Below the pieces are notes generated by a model that was not told where the DNA came from, ran no database searches, and worked only from the letters and a program-made list of their open reading frames with translations. The position numbers and the translations under genes were made by a program. Source: Terriglobus sp. (GTDB lineage Bacteria > Acidobacteriota > Terriglobia > Terriglobales > Acidobacteriaceae). From it: a stretch of 5,326 nucleotides of DNA. This document shows positions 1 to 5,326 of the stretch, in pieces (within the stretch, counting starts at the first letter, position 1; the number at the start of each line of letters is the position of its first letter). The DNA lies in NCBI GenBank assembly GCA_023265355.1, contig JAHFTZ010000198.1, positions 1 to 5,326 of the forward strand, given 5' to 3'.

Positions 1-176
1 CTCACCGTTCCGTTAGCCGTGTTCGTTACGGTTACGGCCGCGTTGGGCACCAGCGCACCGCTGGCATCCTTGACCGTACCGATGATGGAGCCCGTCTCAA
101 ACTGCGCAAACGCGGCGGGAACAAGGGCTAAAAACGCAACGAGGAGAAAAATGAGCGTAGAAATTCTGAAGCGCAT
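1..176 (-). CDS. TonB-dependent receptor with carboxypeptidase-regulatory-like N-terminal domain (5' fragment)
   Basis: Only the first 58 codons are present; the gene runs out of the window at base 1. The frame starts with ATG at 176 and opens with a clear Sec signal peptide: MRFR, a hydrophobic core at residues 5-20, then a cleavage site AFA|Q after residue 24. The mature part continues FETGSIIGTVKDASGALV and PNAAVTVTNTANGTV. This is the start of a CarboxypepD_reg-like beta-sandwich, with the typical G-x-I/V-x-G-x-V-x-D-x-S-G-A-x-V-P-x-A pattern. In Acidobacteriota this combination is typical of large Oar-like TonB-dependent outer-membrane receptors, usually of about 1000 residues or more, whose substrates are mostly unknown. 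The plug and barrel are not in the window, so the receptor call is family inference; another secreted protein with the same N-terminal domain is possible. It lies 66 bases downstream of the phosphodiesterase gene on the same strand with no terminator visible between them, so co-transcription is plausible. Confidence 0.75.
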   Translation of the reverse strand, partial: MRFRISTLIFLLVAFLALVPAAFAQFETGSIIGTVKDASGALVPNAAVTVTNTANGTV

Positions 177-184
177 ACGATGTG

Positions 185-191
185 CACCTTT
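185..191 (-). promoter_or_regulatory. Shine-Dalgarno site of the TonB-dependent receptor gene
   Basis: On the minus strand AAAGGTG lies 8 bases before the ATG at 176. This good match to the anti-Shine-Dalgarno sequence supports that start, which also gives a complete signal peptide. Confidence 0.6.
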
Positions 192-242
192 GCGACAGCG
201 GATTGAATTGCGTGGAATGGCCTCTACAACAGTTGCTCTGCG

Positions 243-1436
243 TTACTCCGTGGATCGCAGCGGCGCCGGAACAAGCGCGCCCGTCAGCATCTTTGGGTTC
301 TCCGTCAGGTAGTAAGTTGGAATCCTGGGAAACTGTTCTTCCACAAGAATTAATGTGCGGAAGTCGAAGCTCTGAATCTCAGCTCGATCTTCCATGTGCT
401 CGCGCATGATCGTGCCGCCGAGCACCTTCACAAACGTCTCCGGGTCCACGGTACGTACCGTGATCTTCCCCGCATCTGGCCGCGTGCTGGTGGACATCCC
501 CTCCGGCACCGACTTCGTTTCGATGTTGAATCGAACCCGTGCTCCATTGGCTGCACGCGCTTTCGCTTCAGGAAGGTTTTTCCCCGCGCCTGTTGCGTAA
601 AACTCCGTGTAGAAACGGACAAAGCGGAACAACTGCGCAACATACGTCGGCGCGTAAGGGCTCTGCATCCCCTCTTTTTTCGCAAACGCGACGCTGACCG
701 GTGAAAGCGCCAGGTCATTCGTCTGCGAAGTATCCCCCGGGCTGGAACTGAAGTGCAGCTTGTCGCACACAAAAATCTTCTGTGCGTCCTTGCTCGAAAT
801 GTCTTTCAGGTACACGCGATTCTCCAGCGTGTACGGTGTGCCATCGGCGTGGCGGCAGCTCTGTGGGTTGTAGTACTGGTCGTGCCAGATCGTCGATTCG
901 TGATCGCTCGAAACGCCCGTGTCCGTCTCCAGCGTCGTCGCTCCCTGGTCGATGCCATTCTCAAACGAAGGCAGCGTGTTCTCCGGACGCAGACCGCGCC
1001 CACCGCGATGCGCCGCCATATCGAACTTCGCCAGTCGCTCGCGCTCCGCGGGAGTCTTCGCATTCGCGCGCGCTTCTTCGACTACTTTGCGCAGAAGATC
1101 AGGGCGATCGGAGATAATTCCATCCACACCCAGCGCCACCAACGCTCGCATGCGGTCCGGATCGTTCGTCGTCCACGGCACCACCTTCACACCCATCGCC
1201 TGCAGCTCAGACACCGGCACCAGCGCCATATCCAGCTTCTTCCCGTCGGGCATCGTCCCCAGCACCGTGACATCCAGCGGCGACAGAACCGGAACCGGAG
1301 CCCCATGCGCCTTCGCATGGGCGCTCGCCTTCTGCATCAACTGAACGAATGGATTGGTCATGGAACTCTGGGCTGGCGCTACCACGGTCACACCAAGACC
1401 GAAGAGCGCAACGGAGATCTTTTGAAACGCGGTCAC
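243..1436 (-). CDS. Secreted glycerophosphodiester phosphodiesterase with circularly permuted domain order
   Basis: 397 aa. GDPD-family enzymes hydrolyse glycerophosphodiesters to glycerol-3-phosphate and an alcohol, using a metal ion in a TIM barrel. Residues 1-22 look like a Sec signal (K6, hydrophobic core, VAPA|Q), so the enzyme is probably periplasmic. The core motifs are HRGG (143-146, catalytic His/Arg), PENT (151-154), LETD (169-172, metal ligands E170 and D172), WHD (184-186, second catalytic His) and NIETK (304-308, ligand E306), followed by QSFDFRTL (355-362) and YYLT (375-378). Roles are assigned by family homology. A long insert (about 187-300) holds two cysteines, C194 and C224, which could pair in the periplasm. 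Unusually, the stretch normally at the C-terminus (VVPWTTND, 85-92; GVDGIISDRPDLL, 103-115) lies before the HRGG motif, and nothing equivalent follows YYLT. The start is GTG: an in-frame stop lies just upstream (1443-1445) and no ATG precedes the signal peptide. A weak GTGAG Shine-Dalgarno (1442-1446) is 5 bases away. purD lies 130 bases upstream on the same strand. Confidence 0.9.
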   Translation of the reverse strand: MTAFQKISVALFGLGVTVVAPAQSSMTNPFVQLMQKASAHAKAHGAPVPVLSPLDVTVLGTMPDGKKLDMALVPVSELQAMGVKVVPWTTNDPDRMRALVALGVDGIISDRPDLLRKVVEEARANAKTPAERERLAKFDMAAHRGGRGLRPENTLPSFENGIDQGATTLETDTGVSSDHESTIWHDQYYNPQSCRHADGTPYTLENRVYLKDISSKDAQKIFVCDKLHFSSSPGDTSQTNDLALSPVSVAFAKKEGMQSPYAPTYVAQLFRFVRFYTEFYATGAGKNLPEAKARAANGARVRFNIETKSVPEGMSTSTRPDAGKITVRTVDPETFVKVLGGTIMREHMEDRAEIQSFDFRTLILVEEQFPRIPTYYLTENPKMLTGALVPAPLRSTE

Positions 1437-1523
1437 AAAGACTCACATATCGGGCTGCCTCTACGCCAGTTTCGCGTCGAAGTTTGCCGGACAAAATTTA
1501 GAAGCAAGCCCATCCTAAACCGA

Positions 1524-1531
1524 TTACGTAA
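1524..1531. repeat. Palindrome TTACGTAA
   Basis: A perfect 8-base palindrome in the AT-rich gap upstream of the phosphodiesterase gene. It shares the core ACGTAA with the larger palindrome at 1554-1565. The two centres are 32 bases apart, close to three turns of B-DNA. It could be an operator half, but a short AT-rich palindrome may also arise by chance. Confidence 0.35.
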
Positions 1532-1553
1532 GTTTTTGAAATAACTTTTCTAA

Positions 1554-1565
1554 CGTAAATTTACG
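1554..1565. repeat. Palindrome CGTAAATTTACG
   Basis: A perfect 12-base palindrome that ends one base before the purD stop codon. With a one-base bulge the symmetry extends outward (TAAC...GGTTA). The stem is too AT-rich, and the following transcript too poor in U, for a classical rho-independent terminator. A protein-binding site is the more natural reading, though unproven. Confidence 0.4.
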
Positions 1566-1566
1566 G

Positions 1567-2853
1567 TTAATTTTGCTCCCTACTCAAGGCTCGATACGCG
1601 ATATCCCGGCGAAACTGCATTCCCACGAAAGAGATCCCCGCAATCCCCTCGTACGCCTTGCCCAGTGCGCGACGAAGATTGTCCGCGGTAGCCGTAACTC
1701 CGAGCACACGTCCCCCCGCCGTAACGACCTGTTGGCCTTTTGAAGCTGTACCGGAGTGGAAGATCTCCGTGCCCGCGGGCAGATCCTCATCGAGACCGCT
1801 GATCGTCAATCCCGTCGCATAACTTCCCGGATAGCCTCCACTTGCGGCGATCACACAAACACTCGCTCCCGGCTTCCATGCAAGCTTCAGCCCCTCAGCC
1901 TTGCCGTCGACGGCAGCTTCAAAGAGATCCAGCGCATCGCTCTCCAGGCGCATCATGATCGCCTGCGTCTCCGGGTCGCCCCAGCGCGTGTTGAACTCCA
2001 GCACCATCGGTCCGCGCGCGGTCATCATCATGCCGCAGAAGAGGATCCCCTGGAACGGCACACCTTCCTGACGCATGCCGTGAACGACCTTCTGCGCAAC
2101 CTCTTTCGTCATCCATGTGCGCATCTCCGGCGTGATCAGCGTGTCCGTGCAATACGCCCCCATACCGCCGGTGTTCGGTCCTGTATCGCCCTCGCCGACG
2201 CGCTTGTGATCCTGCGCCGCAGCCAGTGGAATCGCGTGTCTTCCATCGCAGAGCGCGAAGAAGGAGACCTCCTCGCCCTCCAGAAACTCCTCCAGGACAA
2301 GCGTCTGCTGCGTCGTTCCCAACAGTGCACCGGAGAAGATCTCCTCCGCCGCAGCCAGCGCTTCGGCGTGGTTGGCCGCCATTACGACGCCCTTCCCGGC
2401 AGCCAGGCCATCGGCCTTCACCACTACGGGCGAAGACGGCGTACCAAAGAACTCCAGGGCCGTCCGCACCTGCTCTATGGAGGTACACACCCGGTAGCGC
2501 GCCGTGGGAATTTCGTGGCGCTCCATGAAATCCTTGGCGAACGCCTTGGAGGACTCCAGCTGAGCCGCAGCCTTCGTCGGCCCAAACGCACGGATCTTGC
2601 GGGTCTCCAGTTCATCGACCAGACCGAGGGCCAAAGGCACCTCAGGACCCACGATCACCAGCCCCGGAGCCTCTGCCACGCATAACGCCACCATGGCCTC
2701 CAGATCCGTCTGTGCCACGGGAACGCACCGCGCCACATGCGCCATCCCTGCATTTCCAGGGGCCGCGACGATCTCCGTCACCCGCGAGGACTTGTGCAGC
2801 GCCCAGGCCATGGCGTGCTCGCGGCCGCCGCCACCAATAATCAAAACCTTCAT
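1567..2853 (-). CDS. purD: Phosphoribosylamine--glycine ligase (GAR synthetase)
   Basis: 428 aa, the usual length for bacterial PurD. It catalyses the second step of de novo purine synthesis in the cytoplasm: phosphoribosylamine + glycine + ATP to glycinamide ribonucleotide + ADP + Pi. Family motifs appear in order. The N-domain has GGGGREHA (7-14), APGNAG (31-36) and VGPEVPLALGLVDEL (68-82). The linker is FGPTKAAAQLESSKAFAK (90-107). The ATP-grasp part has VVKADGLAAGKGVVMA (144-159), EEFLEGEEVSFFAL (188-201), the substrate loop DHKRVGEGDTGPNTGGMG (215-232) and the metal-binding segment EFNTRWGDPETQ (286-297). The C-domain holds GGRVLGVTA (380-388). No key residue looks lost. The ATG at 2853 has a GGAG Shine-Dalgarno (2863-2866) 9 bases away and begins exactly at the conserved MKVLIIGGGGREHA. 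It is divergent from mntH. It stands apart from other pur genes here and may be the first gene of a transcript that includes the phosphodiesterase. Confidence 0.98.
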   Translation of the reverse strand: MKVLIIGGGGREHAMAWALHKSSRVTEIVAAPGNAGMAHVARCVPVAQTDLEAMVALCVAEAPGLVIVGPEVPLALGLVDELETRKIRAFGPTKAAAQLESSKAFAKDFMERHEIPTARYRVCTSIEQVRTALEFFGTPSSPVVVKADGLAAGKGVVMAANHAEALAAAEEIFSGALLGTTQQTLVLEEFLEGEEVSFFALCDGRHAIPLAAAQDHKRVGEGDTGPNTGGMGAYCTDTLITPEMRTWMTKEVAQKVVHGMRQEGVPFQGILFCGMMMTARGPMVLEFNTRWGDPETQAIMMRLESDALDLFEAAVDGKAEGLKLAWKPGASVCVIAASGGYPGSYATGLTISGLDEDLPAGTEIFHSGTASKGQQVVTAGGRVLGVTATADNLRRALGKAYEGIAGISFVGMQFRRDIAYRALSREQN

Positions 2854-2940
2854 CTCTGCTATCTCCGCCCTCGTAAGGGGAACCGTCCGTGGTTACTGCA
2901 ACCTATCTATTGCACCACAGCCCTATACTGAACGGAGCAG
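2854..2940. promoter_or_regulatory. Divergent promoter region between purD and mntH
   Basis: These 87 bases must hold the start signals for both purD (leftward) and mntH (rightward). On the plus strand TATACT (2924-2929) matches the -10 consensus at five of six positions, but the hexamer 17 bases upstream (ACCTAT) is a poor -35. It would place the transcript start only about 4-5 bases before the mntH ATG. On the minus strand TTCAGT, a 17-base gap and TAGATA is a weak candidate for purD. An interrupted inverted repeat, GGTT-ACTGC-AACC (2891-2903), lies between them. I do not recognise an MntR, Fur or PurR operator, and the leader is too short for a yybP-ykoY manganese riboswitch. Confidence 0.5.
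2934..2937 (+). promoter_or_regulatory. Closely spaced Shine-Dalgarno-like GGAG before mntH
   Basis: GGAG lies only 3 bases before the ATG at 2941, closer than the usual 5-9. An in-frame TGA at 2929-2931 rules out any longer start. The next in-frame ATG (3013) would trim the N-terminus to just before the first membrane helix and has no better ribosome site, so 2941 is kept as the start. Confidence 0.4.
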
Positions 2941-4281
2941 ATGCCCCCACTCCCTCAGTCAGATTCCATCCGGGAACCGAAGCCTCGCGGAGCCAGCCTT
3001 ACCTGGCGCGAGATGATGACCTACTTCGGCCCGGCCTTCGTCGCCTCGGTCGCCTACATCGACCCCGGCAACTTTGCGGCGAATATCGAAGGCGGCACAC
3101 GCTTCGGATACAGCCTGCTCTGGGTCCTCCTCTGGTCGAACCTGATGGCCATGCTGGTGCAGTTTCTCTCCGCAAAGCTAGGCATCGTCACCGGACATAC
3201 GCTTCCGGAGAACTGCCGGACGCACTTCCCCCGCTGGCTGAACATCAGCGCATGGGTCGCCGCCGAGGTCGCCGCCATCGCGACGGATCTCGCCGAATTT
3301 CTCGGAGCCGCGCTCGGCTTCTACCTCCTCTTCGGCCCCGCCCTGCTCGCGCACGGCATCGGCAAGACGCACGTCATGCTCTTCGCCGCCCTGGCGACGA
3401 CGGTCTTCGTCTTTCTCATGCTCGCTCTGGAGCAACGCGGTTTCCGCCACCTGGAATGGGGCATTATTGCCTTCGTCTGCGTCATCGGCATCTGCTACGC
3501 CGTCGAAATCTTCCTCGTGCACCCGGACTGGGCCCTGGCCGCGCACCATACCCTGGTTCCCTCGCTCAACAGCTCGTCCATCTATATTGCGGTGAGTATG
3601 CTCGGCGCAACGGTAATGCCGCACGTCGTCTATCTCCACTCGGCGCTGGTGCAGCCGCGTATCCGGATCTTCCAGCGCGGCAAGACGCGTTCCGCCTCCA
3701 ACTCCGCCGACTTCCGCGAGCGCTATCTCCGCTTCGAACTCGTGGATATCATCGTCGCCATGAACGGCGCGTGGCTGATCAACTCCGCCATGGTCGTCAT
3801 GGCCGCAGGCACCTTCGCTAACTTTGCTGCGCGTGGGATGGAGCCCGTCACCACCATTGAAGCCGCACATCACACCCTCGGTCCGCTGCTCGGTCCGCTC
3901 TCCGCAACGGTCTTCGCGGTGGCCCTGCTATGCAGCGGTCTGTCCTCGTCGACCGTGGGCGTCATGGCCGGACAAGTCATCATCGAAGGCTTCCTCAACA
4001 TCAAGTTCCCCATCTACCTGCGTCGCCTGATCACGATCATCCCCGCCATCGCGGTCATCGCCATGGGGCTCGATCCGCTGCGCATCCTCATCCTGTCGCA
4101 GGTCGTTCTCAGCTTCGCCCTGCCCTTCGCGCTCGTCCCTCTGCTGTGGCTGACCAACCGCCCCCAGGTGATGGGAGTCTTTTCCAATACGACGCGCACA
4201 CGCATTGCGGGATACGTCACGATCGGTGTCATTCTCGCCCTCAATGTGCTCCTGCTCTGGCAGATGGCCACCTCCGCATAG
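2941..4281 (+). CDS. mntH: NRAMP-family Mn2+/Fe2+ transporter (proton-coupled)
   Basis: 446 aa, an inner-membrane divalent metal importer of the NRAMP (SLC11) family with the LeuT-like inverted-repeat fold; family members take up Mn2+ and often Fe2+ with protons. Hydrophobicity fits about eleven helices after a soluble N-tail of about 25 residues. Hallmarks are the helix 1 metal-binding motif DPGN (41-44, preceded by VAYI); the helix 3 motif TDLAEFLGAALG (115-126); the helix 6 motif GATVMPHVVYLHSAL (222-236), with A223 and M226 at the metal-contact positions and H228 conserved; and the consensus-transport-like segment LSSSTVGVMAGQVIIEGF (334-351). The V229-V230 pair replaces the Asn-Leu of E. 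coli-type MPHNLYLHS. From memory this is closer to the Deinococcus-type MPHVIYLHS proteins, which are still Mn/Fe transporters. The charged loop at about 240-266 separates helices 6 and 7. The gene is divergent from purD, and a TIGR03435 gene follows after 73 bases. The sequence does not settle whether Mn or Fe is preferred. Confidence 0.95.
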   Translation: MPPLPQSDSIREPKPRGASLTWREMMTYFGPAFVASVAYIDPGNFAANIEGGTRFGYSLLWVLLWSNLMAMLVQFLSAKLGIVTGHTLPENCRTHFPRWLNISAWVAAEVAAIATDLAEFLGAALGFYLLFGPALLAHGIGKTHVMLFAALATTVFVFLMLALEQRGFRHLEWGIIAFVCVIGICYAVEIFLVHPDWALAAHHTLVPSLNSSSIYIAVSMLGATVMPHVVYLHSALVQPRIRIFQRGKTRSASNSADFRERYLRFELVDIIVAMNGAWLINSAMVVMAAGTFANFAARGMEPVTTIEAAHHTLGPLLGPLSATVFAVALLCSGLSSSTVGVMAGQVIIEGFLNIKFPIYLRRLITIIPAIAVIAMGLDPLRILILSQVVLSFALPFALVPLLWLTNRPQVMGVFSNTTRTRIAGYVTIGVILALNVLLLWQMATSA

Positions 4282-4296
4282 CCTTTTCCCTCCGAC

Positions 4297-4306
4297 GGAA
4301 CGTTCC
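4297..4306. repeat. Palindrome GGAACGTTCC between mntH and the TIGR03435 gene
   Basis: A perfect 10-base palindrome 15 bases after the mntH stop. With a realistic loop it would leave only three paired bases, and no U-tract follows, so it is not a credible terminator. It may be a protein-binding site or chance. No other structure is seen in this 73-base gap. Confidence 0.3.
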
Positions 4307-4342
4307 CGCCGCTTTCTTCGTAGGACACGGAGACAGACAAAC

Positions 4343-4347
4343 GGAGG
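4343..4347 (+). promoter_or_regulatory. Shine-Dalgarno site that sets the TIGR03435 start
   Basis: GGAGG lies 7 bases before the ATG at 4355. It decides between this ATG and a longer in-frame start at 4205, which would overlap mntH by 77 bases and add 50 Arg/Pro/Ser-rich residues ahead of the signal peptide. Confidence 0.8.
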
Positions 4348-4354
4348 CAAGAGC

Positions 4355-5134
4355 ATGCTGAATGACGTACCTACAAGACAGATCGTTTTCCGCTGCGCAT
4401 TCGCCATGCTTGCCATGAGCAGTTGCCTGAAACCCGCCACGGCACAGGTTGCCTTCGATGTCGCCAGTATTCGTCCCAGCAGCGCTGAGGTGAAGTTCGA
4501 ACACGATGGAAACACAGAGGTCTCCCACGGCACGTTACGCATGCACGATGTCACCATCAGCACCTGCATCCGCTACGCATACGGTGTCGCCCCAGCGCAG
4601 ATCGTCGGCGCTCCCAAGATCATCTCCGAGGTCCACTACGACATCACCGCCAAGGCGGACGGTGACACCTCGCCGGCGCAGATGAAGCTTCGCATGCGGA
4701 CACTTCTCGCGGATCGCTTCAAGCTCGCCTTTCATCACGAGAAGAAAGAGCTGAAGGTCTACGCGCTCACCGTGGCGAAGAGCGGCAGCAAGCTCCACCC
4801 CGCCATAGCGCCGGATGGCACACCCTCGCATCAGAACAGTGACATCGGATTCACGGCCCGCTCCATGAGCATGTCCGACTTCGGAGACTATCTCTCGGGC
4901 GTGATCAACTTCCCCATCACCGATCACACCGCTTTGCCGGGCAGGTACGACTTCTCCGTCGACTTCACTCCCTACGTCGATACCCATCAGAGCAACGACG
5001 ACACGGTCCGGCCCGATCCCGTGGCCGTGACGAACGCCGCACTCAAGGGCGACCTCGGTCTGGAACTCACGTTTCGCAAAGAACCCGTAGACGTGCTCGT
5101 CATCGACCACGTCGAGCCGCCGTCGGAGAATTAG
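4355..5134 (+). CDS. TIGR03435 (DUF3738) family exported protein of unknown function
   Basis: 259 aa. The family is abundant and multi-copy in soil Acidobacteriota and has no established biochemical role. Residues 1-31 form a signal peptide (R8, a hydrophobic stretch around 10-22, cleavage ATA|Q), so the protein is probably periplasmic. Family landmarks are FDVASIRPSS (34-43), the body IRYAYGVAPAQIVGAPK (72-88), YDITAKADG (95-103), MRTLLADRFKLAFHHEKKEL (114-133) followed by VYALTVAKSGSKL (135-147), the central MSMSDFGDYLSG (171-182), LPGRYDFSVDFTP (194-206) and the ending LGLELTFRKEPVDVLVIDHVEPPSEN. Both ends match the family, so the gene is complete. C24 lies in the signal region, but the preceding MSS is a poor lipobox, so a lipoprotein is unlikely. 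The gene may be transcribed from mntH, since no terminator is visible in the 73-base gap; whether it shares a role with metal uptake is unknown. Confidence 0.93.
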   Translation: MLNDVPTRQIVFRCAFAMLAMSSCLKPATAQVAFDVASIRPSSAEVKFEHDGNTEVSHGTLRMHDVTISTCIRYAYGVAPAQIVGAPKIISEVHYDITAKADGDTSPAQMKLRMRTLLADRFKLAFHHEKKELKVYALTVAKSGSKLHPAIAPDGTPSHQNSDIGFTARSMSMSDFGDYLSGVINFPITDHTALPGRYDFSVDFTPYVDTHQSNDDTVRPDPVAVTNAALKGDLGLELTFRKEPVDVLVIDHVEPPSEN

Positions 5135-5224
5135 CTGTGTCCCTGACATGGCTTCCCTGAGGAGCACGAATCTTTCCCGTCAGCGCGGCTCCGATACGAT
5201 ACCCTCTCGAAAGATCCCCGAACA

Positions 5225-5230
5225 GAAAGG
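5225..5230 (+). promoter_or_regulatory. Shine-Dalgarno site of the last (partial) gene
   Basis: GAAAGG lies 5 bases before the ATG at 5236 and 8 before the second ATG at 5239; either could be the true start, with the second better spaced. Upstream, TACGAT (5195-5200) is a possible -10 without a clear -35. Otherwise nothing is seen in the 101-base gap 5135-5235. Confidence 0.5.
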
Positions 5231-5235
5231 TCCCC

Positions 5236-5326
5236 ATGATGACTCGCCGCTCTCTTGCCGCGTCCGCTGCGGTGGTAGGTTCCGTCGTATTCACACCGCT
5301 CGTTCAGGCCGCTACAAAGCTGGGTA
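5236..5326 (+). CDS. Exported protein with twin-arginine-like signal peptide (5' fragment)
   Basis: Thirty codons are present before the window ends. The peptide begins MMTRRSLAASAAVVG and continues with a hydrophobic segment ending in VQA|A. TRRSLA fits a loose twin-arginine motif (S/T-R-R-x-hydrophobic), so Tat export to the periplasm is likely; Sec is possible because the core is only mildly hydrophobic. The mature protein starts ATKLG and then the sequence stops. In Acidobacteriota many proteins that start this way and continue KLG(I/V)QLY are xylose-isomerase-like sugar phosphate isomerase/epimerases, and the next codon begins with A, which would allow Ile. That identity is a guess from five residues. 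The good Shine-Dalgarno, the signal peptide and the position after a complete gene support a real coding start. Confidence 0.65.
   Translation, partial: MMTRRSLAASAAVVGSVVFTPLVQAATKLG

Larger units (their letters stand above)
1437..1566 (-). promoter_or_regulatory. AT-rich intergenic region between purD and the phosphodiesterase gene
   Basis: These 130 bases hold no gene that I can support. The half next to purD (about 1500-1566) is markedly AT-rich against the GC-rich surroundings and carries two palindromes listed separately. This fits a promoter or operator for the phosphodiesterase gene, but no good -35/-10 pair stands out: TTTCAA, an 18-base gap and TAGGAT on the minus strand is the best I found, and it is weak. 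No GC-rich stem with a U-tract follows the purD stop, so read-through from purD cannot be excluded. Confidence 0.35.

Noticed and set aside
753..1544. Long plus-strand open frame opposite the phosphodiesterase gene
   Set aside because: Its product is Arg/His-rich without a recognisable domain, and it lies antisense to a gene with clear family motifs. It is a by-product of GC-rich coding DNA.
1756..2685. Plus-strand open frame opposite purD
   Set aside because: Low-complexity Arg/Leu/His-rich translation with no motif, fully antisense to a textbook purD.
2854..2940. MntR/Fur operator or yybP-ykoY manganese riboswitch before mntH
   Set aside because: No recognisable palindrome of those regulator types is present, and the gap is too short for the riboswitch.
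2889..3821. Open frame overlapping mntH in another plus-strand frame
   Set aside because: Arg/Pro-rich translation with no hydrophobic pattern; the mntH frame has all NRAMP motifs.
3178..3873. Minus-strand open frame opposite mntH
   Set aside because: Asp/Glu/Gly-rich, typical of the mirror of a membrane-protein gene; no ribosome site or family match seen.
4297..4306. Rho-independent terminator after mntH
   Set aside because: GGAACGTTCC is palindromic but cannot form a stable stem with a normal loop, and no T-tract follows.
4205..4354. Longer N-terminus for the TIGR03435 protein starting at 4205
   Set aside because: It overlaps mntH, adds an Arg/Pro/Ser-rich stretch before the signal peptide, and ignores the strong GGAGG site placed for the ATG at 4355.
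4415..4428. Lipoprotein signal (MSSC) in the TIGR03435 protein
   Set aside because: The residues before C24 do not meet the usual L-A/S-G/A-C pattern, while ATA|Q seven residues later is a good signal peptidase I site.
5140..5160. Direct repeat TCCCTGA after the TIGR03435 gene
   Set aside because: Only two 7-base copies with no further symmetry; expected by chance.

Overview
The window most likely comes from an acidobacterium of the Terriglobia (Terriglobus/Edaphobacter/Granulicella type). Three things suggest this. There is a member of the 'soil-associated' TIGR03435 family, which is strongly expanded in Acidobacteriota. There is the start of an Oar-like TonB-dependent receptor whose mature N-terminus is a carboxypeptidase-regulatory-like domain. 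The coding DNA is GC-rich with short intergenic gaps. The genus is inferred, not proven.

Layout, left to right. Minus strand: the first 58 codons of the TonB-dependent receptor (leaving the window at base 1), then a secreted glycerophosphodiester phosphodiesterase (243-1436), then purD (1567-2853). These three point the same way, with gaps of 66 and 130 bases. Plus strand, diverging from purD across an 87-base promoter region: an NRAMP-type Mn2+/Fe2+ transporter mntH (2941-4281), a TIGR03435 protein of unknown function (4355-5134), and the first 30 codons of an exported protein with a twin-arginine-like signal (5236 to the window end). Coding density is high. No RNA gene, mobile element, CRISPR array or convincing intrinsic terminator was seen.

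Pathways: purD is housekeeping purine synthesis and mntH is metal uptake across the inner membrane. The phosphodiesterase, the receptor, the TIGR03435 protein and the last partial protein all carry export signals, so most of the window concerns the cell envelope. The phosphodiesterase and receptor could form an outer-membrane/periplasm unit for obtaining phosphodiesters, but only adjacency supports that.

The most interesting observation is the domain order in the phosphodiesterase. The segment that normally ends this TIM-barrel family (VVPWT...GVDGIISDRPD) lies at residues 84-112, before the segment that normally begins it (HRGG...PENT, residues 143-154). The protein ends just after the strand-6 region. 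The intact frame therefore reads as a circular permutation of the GDPD barrel. Smaller points are a pair of palindromes 32 bases apart between purD and the phosphodiesterase, and an unusually tight Shine-Dalgarno/-10 arrangement at mntH.
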